This document shows, piece by piece, positions 1-6,667 of a stretch of DNA of 7,029 bases (position 1 is its first letter; the number at the start of each line of letters is the position of its first letter). The notes beneath the pieces are model-generated. The model had not been told where the DNA came from. It ran no database searches and saw nothing but the letters and a program-made list of their open reading frames with translations. Both the position numbers and the translations under genes were made by a program. Origin of the DNA: Tannerella sp. (lineage in GTDB: Bacteria > Bacteroidota > Bacteroidia > Bacteroidales > Tannerellaceae); contig JAIRKN010000121.1 in assembly GCA_031260095.1 (NCBI GenBank), positions 1-7,029 of the forward strand. The letters are read 5' to 3'.

Positions 1-85
1 AAAAGAAGATCCCATTCACCTTTCATAAGCCGGTGACCTGTCCGGATTTTCGGTTGCAAAGAAACTTCAAATGTCTGAAAACAGC

Positions 86-110
86 AATCACTATATGTAG
101 TGATTTTTTT
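86..110 (+). terminator. Plus-strand intrinsic terminator near the left edge
   Basis: AATCACTA (86-93) and TAGTGATT (98-105) form an eight-pair stem with a TATG loop. A run of T continues directly from the stem to 110. The T-run is on the plus-strand exit side, so it should end a transcript entering from left of the window, convergent to carB. In the minus direction the hairpin is followed by GCTGTTTTC, a poor U-tract, though it might act weakly on read-through from carB. Confidence 0.7.
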
Positions 111-158
111 AGCTCTACAACGAATCGAGTTTCTTAATGCCGGGGAGAGGCATCTCCG

Positions 159-202
159 GCGAACCCGCGTCACCCGTCGCACATCCGTCTTTGCGAACCC
201 GC
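159..202. repeat. Short direct repeat GCGAACCCGC in GC-rich spacer
   Basis: The ten-base word GCGAACCCGC occurs at 159-168 and again at 193-202, 34 bases apart. Next to the first copy an imperfect hairpin (139-160, GCCGG against CCGGC) can form. The stretch is more GC-rich than the A/T-rich bases on its left and has no coding character. It may belong to a dispersed intergenic repeat; within this window only these two copies are visible. Confidence 0.4.
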
Positions 203-243
203 AGGGTGAAGGGCGATTTCAGGCTTTTGACACACCCTCTTTC

Positions 244-271
244 GCGCTTTCTGTTGGGGATAAGAAAACGC
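244..271 (-). other. Stem-loop just after the carB stop
   Basis: On the minus strand GCGTTTTCT (271-263) can pair with AGAAAGCGC (252-244) through nine pairs, one a G-U wobble, around a ten-base loop. It starts five bases after the carB stop codon. The wobble is tolerated only in the minus-strand RNA; the plus-strand RNA would have an A-C mismatch, which fits a role at the 3' end of the carB message. No U-run follows, so it is not a classic intrinsic terminator; it may protect or define the transcript end. Confidence 0.45.
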
Positions 272-275
272 TGTT

Positions 276-3200
276 TTAGTGATATTCGTCCCAGCTTTTG
301 ATGTGAAGATCTTCGGGCTTCAAGGTACAGAAAGCGGTGATGAAAGCGTCGGCCAGGCGTGCGTTGGTGAGCAGGGGGATATTCAGGTCGATAGCGGCGC
401 GCCGTATCTTGTAGCCATTATTCAGTTCTCCGGCTGTCAGGTCGCGGGGGATGTTGACCACCATATCAATTGTATGATTGTGGAGCAGGTCGAGCGCTTG
501 GGGCTTACGGTGGTCGCTGGGCCAGTATACATGGACGCTATCTATTCCGTTTTCCTTTAGAAACAGATGCGTGCCTCCCGTCGCGTACAGTTTATACCCT
601 TTATCCAGCAGCATACGGGAAGCGTCGAGCATGGCGACCTTTTGTTTGGATGTTCCCGTAGAGAGCAGTACGGCTTTTTCGGGGATCCGGTAGCCTACGG
701 AAAGCATGCTTTTGAGGATCGCTTCCGACGTGTCGTCGCCCAGGCATCCCACTTCGCCTGTCGATGCCATGTCGACGCCCAGCACTGGGTCGGCTTTTTG
801 CAGTCGGTTGAAGGAGAACTGGGAAGCTTTGATGCCGACATAATCCAGATCGAACTCGCTTCCGCTGAGTTTCTCGACCGGCAGGCCGAGCATTACGCGC
901 GTAGCTATGTCGATAAAATTTATTTTCAGCACCTTGCTGACAAACGGAAAGCTGCGGGAGGCCCTCAGGTTACATTCTATTACTTTGATCTCATTACCTT
1001 TTGCAAGATACTGGATATTGAACGGGCCTGAAATATTTAACTCCCTGGCGATTTTACGGCTGATACGTTTGATACGTCTCAGCGTCTCGATATATAATTT
1101 CTGCGCGGGGAACTGTATAGTTGCGTCGCCGCTGTGAACGCCGGCAAATTCAATATGTTCGGATATGGCATAGACGACGATTTCGCCTCGTTCGGCTACC
1201 GCATCCATTTCGACCTCTTTTGCATGTTCGATAAACCGGCTGATGACCACCGGATGCTTCTTACTGACATTGGCGGCCACTTTGAGGAAACGCTCCAGTT
1301 CTTCGTCATTGGAGCAGACGTTCATAGCGGCGCCGCTTAAAACGTAACTCGGACGTACGAGTACGGGGAATCCTGCTTCTTTGACGAAAGCGTTCACCTC
1401 ATCCAGCGTTGTCAGTTCTTTCCAGCGGGGCTGGTCGACGCCGATACGGTCGAGCATTGCGGAGAATTTATGGCGGTCTTCCGCATTGTCGATACTTTGG
1501 GCCGTTGTTCCGAGGATGGGGATATGATGTTCGTCGAGCCGTACGGCCAGATTATTAGGGATCTGTCCTCCTGTGGAGACAATGACTCCCTGCGGATTTT
1601 CCAGTTCGAGAATATCCATCACACGTTCGAAGGTAAGTTCATCGAAATACAGCCGGTCGCACATATCATAATCGGTCGATACGGTTTCGGGATTGTAGTT
1701 AATCATGACCGACCGGTACCCTTCCTTACGGATAGTATTAAGCGCCTGCACGCCGCACCAGTCAAATTCTACGGACGAGCCGATCCGGTATGCGCCCGAG
1801 CCGAGAACAACGATCGACCGGCGGTCGCCGAGGTATTGCACATCATTTTCCGTCCCGCCGTACGTCAGGTAGAGATAATTTGTCTGTGCCGGATACTCGG
1901 CGGCTAATGTATCAATTTGTTTGACGACGGGTACGATACCCAGTTGCTTGCGCAGTTGGCGGACCGTTTCAATATGTTGATCCTCCATCCGGTCTTTCCA
2001 GACGGCGCGGGCGATCTGGAAATCGGAAAATCCCCGGATTTTCGCGCGGCGTATCAGTTCGTATATTTTCGGGTGCGTATAACGATCTGTCCCTGCGTTG
2101 ACGATGTCGAGTGAGGATAATCGTTCAAGTTCTTCCGCCGTATGAATAATATTTTGCAGTTTGTATAAGAACCATTTGTCTATTTTCGTCAGGTCGTGTA
2201 TCCGGTCGATCGTATATCCTGCACGGAAGGCTTTATTTATAATAAATATACGGCGGTCGGTCGGTTCATGGAGCGCCTTATTCACATCCGGGATGACGAT
2301 TTCCTTATTTTCAACGAATCCGTGCATACCCTGTCCGATCATACGCAAACCTTTCTGAATCGCTTCTTCGAACGTACGGCCGATAGACATTACTTCGCCG
2401 ACGGATTTCATACTGCTTCCGATTTCCCTTGCCACCCCGTGAAACTTCCCCAGATCCCAGCGCGGGATTTTACAGACCACGTAATCAAGTGCGGGTTCGA
2501 AGAATGCGGACGTCGTTTTGGTCACGGAATTTTTAAGATCAAAAAGTCCGTATCCCAATCCGAGTTTTGCCGCGACAAAGGCCAGCGGGTAGCCGGTTGC
2601 TTTCGACGCCAGCGCCGACGAGCGCGACAGGCGTGCGTTCACTTCGATCACGCGGTAATCTTCACTTTCGGGATCAAGTGCGTACTGGACGTTACATTCC
2701 CCGACGATCCCGATATGGCGGATGATCCGTATGGCCAGTTCCCGGAGTTTGTGATATTCCGTGTTCGTGAGTGTCTGCGAGGGGGCGATGACGATGCTTT
2801 CGCCCGTATGGATACCCAGCGGGTCGAAGTTTTCCATATTACAGACGGTGATACAGTTGTCGAAGCAGTCGCGCACGACTTCGTATTCGACTTCTTTCCA
2901 ACCTTTCAGGCTTTTCTCGACGAGTATCTGCGGTGAAAACGAAAAGGCTTTTTCTACGAGAGCATCCAGTTCTTCTTCATTGTCGCAGAATCCGCTCCCC
3001 AGTCCTCCCAGGGCGTAAGCGGCGCGTATGATAACCGGATATCCCAGTTCTCTGGCGGCGCGCCGTGCTTCCTCTGCATTTTCGACCGCCTCGCTTTTGA
3101 TTGTTTTCACATGGATTTCATCCAGTCTTTCAACGAACAGTTCACGGTCTTCCGTATCCATAATAGCCTGCACAGGCGTGCCGAGGACCCGGACATTATA

Positions 3201-3527
3201 TCTTTCAAGTATTCCTTTTGTATAAAGCTCAACACCGCAGTTCAGGGCGGTTTGTCCTCCGAACGCAAGCATAATGCCGTCCGGCTGTTCTTTCTCGATA
3301 ACTTTCTCGACAAAGAAGGCGGTGACCGGCAGAAAATACACTTTATCGGCGACCCCTTCCGATGTCTGTACCGTCGCAATATTGGGATTGATCAGTACGG
3401 TATAGATCCCTTCTTCTTTCAGGGCTTTCAGCGCTTGCGAGCCGGAGTAGTCAAATTCCCCTGCTTCCCCTATTTTTAATGCTCCCGAGCCGAGGAGCAA
3501 CACTTTCTTGATTTCGTTTCTTTCCAT
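276..3527 (-). CDS. carB: Carbamoyl phosphate synthase large subunit
   Basis: Cytosolic synthetase subunit that makes carbamoyl phosphate from bicarbonate, two ATP and ammonia channelled from CarA, feeding pyrimidine and arginine synthesis. At 1083 residues it is full length (E. coli about 1073). Seen in order: a first ATP-grasp half (about 1-400) with LLGSGALKIGEAGEFDYSG near the N-terminus, Arg128, Arg168, His240, Gln281 and the metal-binding ExN at Glu295/Asn297; an oligomerisation region (about 401-560); a second ATP-grasp half (about 570-945) with VLGSGAYRIGSSVEFDW, Arg685, Arg725, His798, Gln839 and Glu851/Asn853; and a C-terminal MGS-like allosteric domain (about 950-1083) with ATGGT at 982-986. 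Residue roles are assigned by alignment from memory to E. coli CarB. The wording is closer to animal CAD than to E. coli (see findings). It is the last gene of the operon, 39 bases after carA with no promoter visible between them. The ATG is supported by family N-termini; the ribosome site is weak, as usual in Bacteroidetes. Confidence 0.97.
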   Translation of the reverse strand: MERNEIKKVLLLGSGALKIGEAGEFDYSGSQALKALKEEGIYTVLINPNIATVQTSEGVADKVYFLPVTAFFVEKVIEKEQPDGIMLAFGGQTALNCGVELYTKGILERYNVRVLGTPVQAIMDTEDRELFVERLDEIHVKTIKSEAVENAEEARRAARELGYPVIIRAAYALGGLGSGFCDNEEELDALVEKAFSFSPQILVEKSLKGWKEVEYEVVRDCFDNCITVCNMENFDPLGIHTGESIVIAPSQTLTNTEYHKLRELAIRIIRHIGIVGECNVQYALDPESEDYRVIEVNARLSRSSALASKATGYPLAFVAAKLGLGYGLFDLKNSVTKTTSAFFEPALDYVVCKIPRWDLGKFHGVAREIGSSMKSVGEVMSIGRTFEEAIQKGLRMIGQGMHGFVENKEIVIPDVNKALHEPTDRRIFIINKAFRAGYTIDRIHDLTKIDKWFLYKLQNIIHTAEELERLSSLDIVNAGTDRYTHPKIYELIRRAKIRGFSDFQIARAVWKDRMEDQHIETVRQLRKQLGIVPVVKQIDTLAAEYPAQTNYLYLTYGGTENDVQYLGDRRSIVVLGSGAYRIGSSVEFDWCGVQALNTIRKEGYRSVMINYNPETVSTDYDMCDRLYFDELTFERVMDILELENPQGVIVSTGGQIPNNLAVRLDEHHIPILGTTAQSIDNAEDRHKFSAMLDRIGVDQPRWKELTTLDEVNAFVKEAGFPVLVRPSYVLSGAAMNVCSNDEELERFLKVAANVSKKHPVVISRFIEHAKEVEMDAVAERGEIVVYAISEHIEFAGVHSGDATIQFPAQKLYIETLRRIKRISRKIARELNISGPFNIQYLAKGNEIKVIECNLRASRSFPFVSKVLKINFIDIATRVMLGLPVEKLSGSEFDLDYVGIKASQFSFNRLQKADPVLGVDMASTGEVGCLGDDTSEAILKSMLSVGYRIPEKAVLLSTGTSKQKVAMLDASRMLLDKGYKLYATGGTHLFLKENGIDSVHVYWPSDHRKPQALDLLHNHTIDMVVNIPRDLTAGELNNGYKIRRAAIDLNIPLLTNARLADAFITAFCTLKPEDLHIKSWDEYH

Positions 3528-3566
3528 CTTTACTGCTGTTATTCTATAACTGAGGCCTGTCGTGTC

Positions 3567-4667
3567 TCAAGAGATTAATTCTGCAAACCGGTCGAAGATA
3601 AACTCCGTATCGGTCGGTCCGCTGCACGCTTCCGGGTGGAACTGTGCGGAAAAGAAGGGTTTATTTTTATGGCGTATCCCTTCATTGGTGCCATCGTTCA
3701 TATTCACAAAAAGCGGTTCCCAGTCGGAGCCGAGCGTATTACTATCGACGGCATACCCATGATTTTGCGAAGTGATATAACATTTATCGGTTCCGACCAT
3801 CCGCACCGGTTGGTTATGGCTGCGATGTCCGTATTTAAGCTTGTAGATAGAAGCGCCTCCGGCTTTGGCCAGCAACTGGTTTCCCATACAAATCCCGCAA
3901 ATAGGCTTCTCTTCGCCGAGCGCTTGGCGGATATGCTGTACGGCGACGGCGCAGGTATCCGGGTCGCCCGGCCCGTTACTGATAAACAACCCGTCGTATT
4001 CCATCCGGTTAAAATCGTAATCCCACGGTACGCGCATAACGGTCAGGTCTCTTTTAAGGAGGCTGCGGATGATATTATGTTTTACGCCGCAATCCACCAG
4101 CACCACCCGTTTCTTACCGGCTCCTTCGTTATACGTAATCACCTCTTTACAGGATACCTTATCTACAAAATTGACCTCATCGTAGTGGAATATCGGGAGT
4201 TGTGCCTGCATAGCTTTTTCGTCCGCGCCATTGCCTGTCACGATAGTTCCGATCATTACGCCCTGTTCGCGAAGTCGTTTTGTCAGTGCGCGCGTATCGA
4301 TTCCATAGATACCGGGGATCCCTTCTTCTTTCAGCCATTCGGCCAGCGAACCGGCGGCATTCCAGTGGCTATACTGATAACTGTAATCACTGACAATGAT
4401 AGCGCCGGCATGTATGCGTTCACTTTCCATGAAGAGGGAGATCCCGTCCGTCCGTATTGTTCGGGCCGGAACGCCGTAATTGCCGATCAGCGGATAAGCG
4501 AGCACCATCAACTGTCCGGAATAGGAGGGATCCGTCAGGCTTTCGGGGTATCCGCTCATGGCCGTATTGAAAACCACCTCGCCGATAACGGAGTTCTCCG
4601 CCCCGAAGGAATATCCTTCGTACCTGCTGCCGTCGTCTAAAATTAAAGTTGCCTTCATTAAATTCAT
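3567..4667 (-). CDS. carA: Carbamoyl phosphate synthase small (glutaminase) subunit
   Basis: Glutamine amidotransferase subunit that hydrolyses glutamine and passes ammonia to CarB. It has 366 residues, normal for the family. The N-terminal CarA domain (about 4-150) carries GEVVFNTAMSGYPE and LTDPSYSGQ. The C-terminal class I glutaminase domain (about 187-366) has the oxyanion segment SNGPGDP (230-236), the nucleophile elbow GICMGNQ with Cys260, the SQNHGYAVD segment (300-308), and FHPEA with catalytic His344 and Glu346, so the catalytic triad is complete. The start at 4667 forms an ATGA overlap with the stop of the PurF-like gene, and an AGGA lies six bases before it. A second Met at residue 4 (4658) would give the more usual MKATLILDDG N-terminus, but its spacing to the AGGA is poor, so I prefer the first. 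Translation is probably coupled to the upstream gene. Confidence 0.97.
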   Translation of the reverse strand: MNLMKATLILDDGSRYEGYSFGAENSVIGEVVFNTAMSGYPESLTDPSYSGQLMVLAYPLIGNYGVPARTIRTDGISLFMESERIHAGAIIVSDYSYQYSHWNAAGSLAEWLKEEGIPGIYGIDTRALTKRLREQGVMIGTIVTGNGADEKAMQAQLPIFHYDEVNFVDKVSCKEVITYNEGAGKKRVVLVDCGVKHNIIRSLLKRDLTVMRVPWDYDFNRMEYDGLFISNGPGDPDTCAVAVQHIRQALGEEKPICGICMGNQLLAKAGGASIYKLKYGHRSHNQPVRMVGTDKCYITSQNHGYAVDSNTLGSDWEPLFVNMNDGTNEGIRHKNKPFFSAQFHPEACSGPTDTEFIFDRFAELIS

Positions 4668-4677
4668 GTATTATCCT
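4664..4677 (-). promoter_or_regulatory. ATGA stop/start overlap and ribosome site for carA
   Basis: The minus strand reads AGGA (4677-4674), six bases, then ATGA (4667-4664), in which the carA start overlaps the TGA stop of the PurF-like gene. This supports translational coupling of the two proteins and decides the carA start over the Met three codons later. Confidence 0.75.
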
Positions 4678-6559
4678 GTTTAAAATATGTTTCTTCCATA
4701 TAATTGATAAACGCCTGATTGACCATTCTTGCCCCTCCGGGAGTAGGATAATCGCCGGAAAAATACCAGTCGCCGGGATGATCCGGGCAGGCGGCGTGAA
4801 GGCCCTCGATCGTCTGGAACACCAACTCTATTTCCGCGTGTATATCCGGCCCGCTCAGCATCTCCGCCATCTTTTTCGAGAGGTCTTCATCGGTGAACGG
4901 TGCATAAATATCCTTCACATAATTGACCGTAGCTCCATTGGCGTGCATCTGTTGTTGTTTAGCTTTATGATACGTACCGGTGATCAGATCCTCTTTCTTT
5001 CTCTCTTTAAGCAGTTCGATCGCCGCTTTAAAGGCGATAAACTCATCCATGCTCGACATATCGATCCCGTAATAATCCGGGTAACGGATCTGGGGGGAGG
5101 AAGATACAAACACGATCTTTTTGGGATTAAGCCGGTCGAGTATACGGATAATACTTTGTTTCAAGGTAGTGCCGCGCACGATACTGTCGTCTATTACGAC
5201 CAGATTATCTTCCGCCGGCACGATGCTGCCGTAGGTTATATCGTACACATGTGCCGCCAGATCGTTGCGACTGTTACCTTCTGCAATAAACGTACGCAAT
5301 TTAATATCTTTGATAGCCACCTTCTCACTTCGTATCCGTTGCGATAAAATTCGCCTCGCATCTTCATGACTGATAGAACTGCCTTTATCAAGGATTTGTT
5401 TTGTTTTCAGTTCGTCGAGATAGGCATGTAATCCTTCCAGCATACCGTAATAGGCCACTTCTGCCGTATTGGGGATAAATGAGAAGACGGAATGTTCGAG
5501 ATCGCAGTCGATTTTTTCCAGGATAGTGCCGACTAAATTTCTCCCAAGCTTCTTACGTTCCTTATAGATATCCAGATCACTTCCGCGTGAAAAATAGATA
5601 CGTTCGAAAGAGCAGGCGCTCAGCGTTTGTGGGGGCAGGATCTGTTCCGTCTTTATCTTGCCGGGGCGATCGACGAAGATAGCTTCACCGCGTTGCAGTT
5701 CTTTTATGTCGTTCATCCCCACATTCATCACCGTTTGTATGACCGGGCGCTCTGAGGCCAGCACAAAGATCTCGTCATCCGCATAATAAAAAGCCGTGCG
5801 TATACCCCACGGATCGCGTATGGAAAAGGATTCTCCGCTCCCCGTTGCCCCACAGATCACGTACCCACCGTCCCACGTAGAGGCGGCTTTCTTAATCACG
5901 TTCGTCAGGTCGATATTTTTCTCTATTGCGTGGGTAATATCCGTACTTTTAAGTCCTTCCGACTCATACTTCTGAAAAAGGTGTTCGGCTTCACGATCGA
6001 GCCGGTGACCGAGTTGTTCGAGGATGAAATAAGTATCGGCATAGCGCCGGGGGTGTTGTCCGGTGGAGGTGATATCCTGGAAGATCGTATGCACGTTCGT
6101 CATATTGAAATTTCCGCAGATAGCCAGGTTCCGGGCGCGCCAGTTGCTGCGGCGCAGGAAGGGATGAATATATGACAGCCCGGACTTACCCGTCGTACTG
6201 TAGCGCAGATGTCCGATATACAATTCGCCGGCGAACGGCAGGTGTGATTGGGCAAACAGCGGATCTTTCAGTTCTTCTGCCGGGATCTCTTTATAATGTT
6301 TATATACGTTATCGAATATCTCCGTGATTGCTCCTGTACCTGTAGCCCTCTCACGAAACATATATTCTTCTCCGGGATCGGCTTCCAGTTTGACACAGGC
6401 AAATCCCGCGCCTTCCTGTCCCCGGTTGTGCTGTTTCTCCATCAACAGATACAACTTACTCAGGGCATACGTCCACGAGCCGTATTTACACTGATAATAT
6501 TCCAACGGCTTCAGCAGTCGTATCATGACCACGCCACATTCATGCTTTAAAGTTTCCAT
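4664..6559 (-). CDS. PurF-like amidophosphoribosyltransferase family protein, long divergent form
   Basis: Member of the glutamine PRPP amidotransferase family, whose known reaction makes phosphoribosylamine from PRPP and glutamine, the first step of purine synthesis. It has 631 residues from the chosen ATG, against about 470-505 for ordinary PurF. Seen: a short leader METLKHE before Cys8, the expected N-terminal nucleophile, implying propeptide removal; an Ntn-hydrolase glutaminase domain (about 8-300) with QHNRGQEGAG (43-52), IGHLRYSTTG with Arg119, GNFNMTN (149-155), Asp175 and RDPWGIR; then a phosphoribosyltransferase domain (about 315-515) with the PRPP loop VVIDDSIVRGTT (454-465) and PQIRYPDYYGIDM. 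Oddities: the usual HNGN is changed, the PurF segment around GKPYRQGFVKNRYVGRTF is replaced by unrelated sequence before LRTFI, and about 110 residues follow the normal end. I chose 6559 because it places Cys8 after a short propeptide and lies below the promoter; the TTG at 6586 falls inside the -7 box. It heads the operon with carA and carB. It would be annotated amidophosphoribosyltransferase, but its exact activity is uncertain. Confidence 0.9.
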   Translation of the reverse strand: METLKHECGVVMIRLLKPLEYYQCKYGSWTYALSKLYLLMEKQHNRGQEGAGFACVKLEADPGEEYMFRERATGTGAITEIFDNVYKHYKEIPAEELKDPLFAQSHLPFAGELYIGHLRYSTTGKSGLSYIHPFLRRSNWRARNLAICGNFNMTNVHTIFQDITSTGQHPRRYADTYFILEQLGHRLDREAEHLFQKYESEGLKSTDITHAIEKNIDLTNVIKKAASTWDGGYVICGATGSGESFSIRDPWGIRTAFYYADDEIFVLASERPVIQTVMNVGMNDIKELQRGEAIFVDRPGKIKTEQILPPQTLSACSFERIYFSRGSDLDIYKERKKLGRNLVGTILEKIDCDLEHSVFSFIPNTAEVAYYGMLEGLHAYLDELKTKQILDKGSSISHEDARRILSQRIRSEKVAIKDIKLRTFIAEGNSRNDLAAHVYDITYGSIVPAEDNLVVIDDSIVRGTTLKQSIIRILDRLNPKKIVFVSSSPQIRYPDYYGIDMSSMDEFIAFKAAIELLKERKKEDLITGTYHKAKQQQMHANGATVNYVKDIYAPFTDEDLSKKMAEMLSGPDIHAEIELVFQTIEGLHAACPDHPGDWYFSGDYPTPGGARMVNQAFINYMEETYFKQDNT

Positions 6560-6583
6560 CCGACAGGTATTTGAAAATCGCCA

Positions 6584-6614
6584 CAAAGGTATAATAATTC
6601 ACAGGATAAAAAAA
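6584..6614 (-). promoter_or_regulatory. Bacteroidetes-type promoter of the PurF-like–carA–carB operon
   Basis: The minus strand reads TACCTTTG at 6591-6584, a perfect match to the Bacteroidetes sigma(ABfr) -7 consensus TAnnTTTG. At the expected spacing of 19-20 bases the -33 position falls in the T-run of the preceding terminator (about 6614-6611, TTTT rather than TTTG), so that half is weak. Transcription would start near 6578-6580, giving a leader of about 20 bases before the ATG at 6559. There is no room for a riboswitch or attenuator in such a leader. Placement is inference from consensus and spacing. Confidence 0.68.
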
Positions 6615-6644
6615 ACGAACACTTTAAAAGAAAAGTGTTCGTTT
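6608..6644 (-). terminator. Intrinsic terminator after the DUF4870 gene
   Basis: A perfect 10-base inverted repeat, CGAACACTTT (6616-6625) and AAAGTGTTCG (6632-6641), encloses a six-base loop and is extended by A/T pairs on the outside. On the minus strand it is followed by eight T (6615-6608), the classic rho-independent form. It separates the membrane protein gene from the PurF-like–carAB operon. On the plus strand only TTTAAT follows, so it is much weaker in that direction. Confidence 0.9.
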
Positions 6645-6667
6645 AATCTATCATTTCATAATCCCTC

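Larger units (their letters stand above)
1..275. other. Gene-free spacer downstream of carB
   Basis: I see no supportable gene here. A plus-strand frame is open from 3 to 137, but it runs through the terminator hairpin and resembles no protein I know. Two other plus frames close at 26-28 and 34-36 and could be the tail of a gene off the left edge; too little is present to say. The spacer holds the plus-strand terminator, the GC-rich repeat zone, TTTTGACACACCCTC (225-239) and the post-carB stem-loop. Confidence 0.6.

Noticed and set aside
3..137. Plus-strand open frame at the left edge as a partial gene
   Set aside because: It reads through the terminator hairpin and T-run and resembles no known protein end.
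2196..2936. A 246-codon plus-strand open frame opposite carB
   Set aside because: Antisense shadow of conserved ATP-grasp sequence; no family resemblance and no promoter found.
3528..3566. Internal promoter or regulatory element between carA and carB
   Set aside because: The 39-base gap has no TAnnTTTG box, no hairpin with a T-run and only a short AGGCCT palindrome, so carB is most simply expressed from the upstream promoter.
3636..4640. A 334-codon plus-strand open frame lying opposite carA
   Set aside because: It mirrors the coding frame of a fully intact carA, has no recognisable domain, and contains His/Phe-rich stretches typical of the antisense of a conserved gene.
4649..5347. A 232-codon plus-strand open frame opposite the PurF-like gene
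   Set aside because: Antisense shadow; the minus-strand frame here carries the PRPP loop and clear family motifs.
6560..6586. TTG start giving nine extra residues on the PurF-like protein
   Set aside because: The TTG lies inside the -7 promoter box, and the extra residues would move the catalytic cysteine away from a normal short propeptide; the ATG at 6559 fits better.
6560..6615. PyrR site, riboswitch or peptide attenuator before the operon
   Set aside because: The inferred leader is only about 20 bases long with no second hairpin or leader peptide, too short for these devices.
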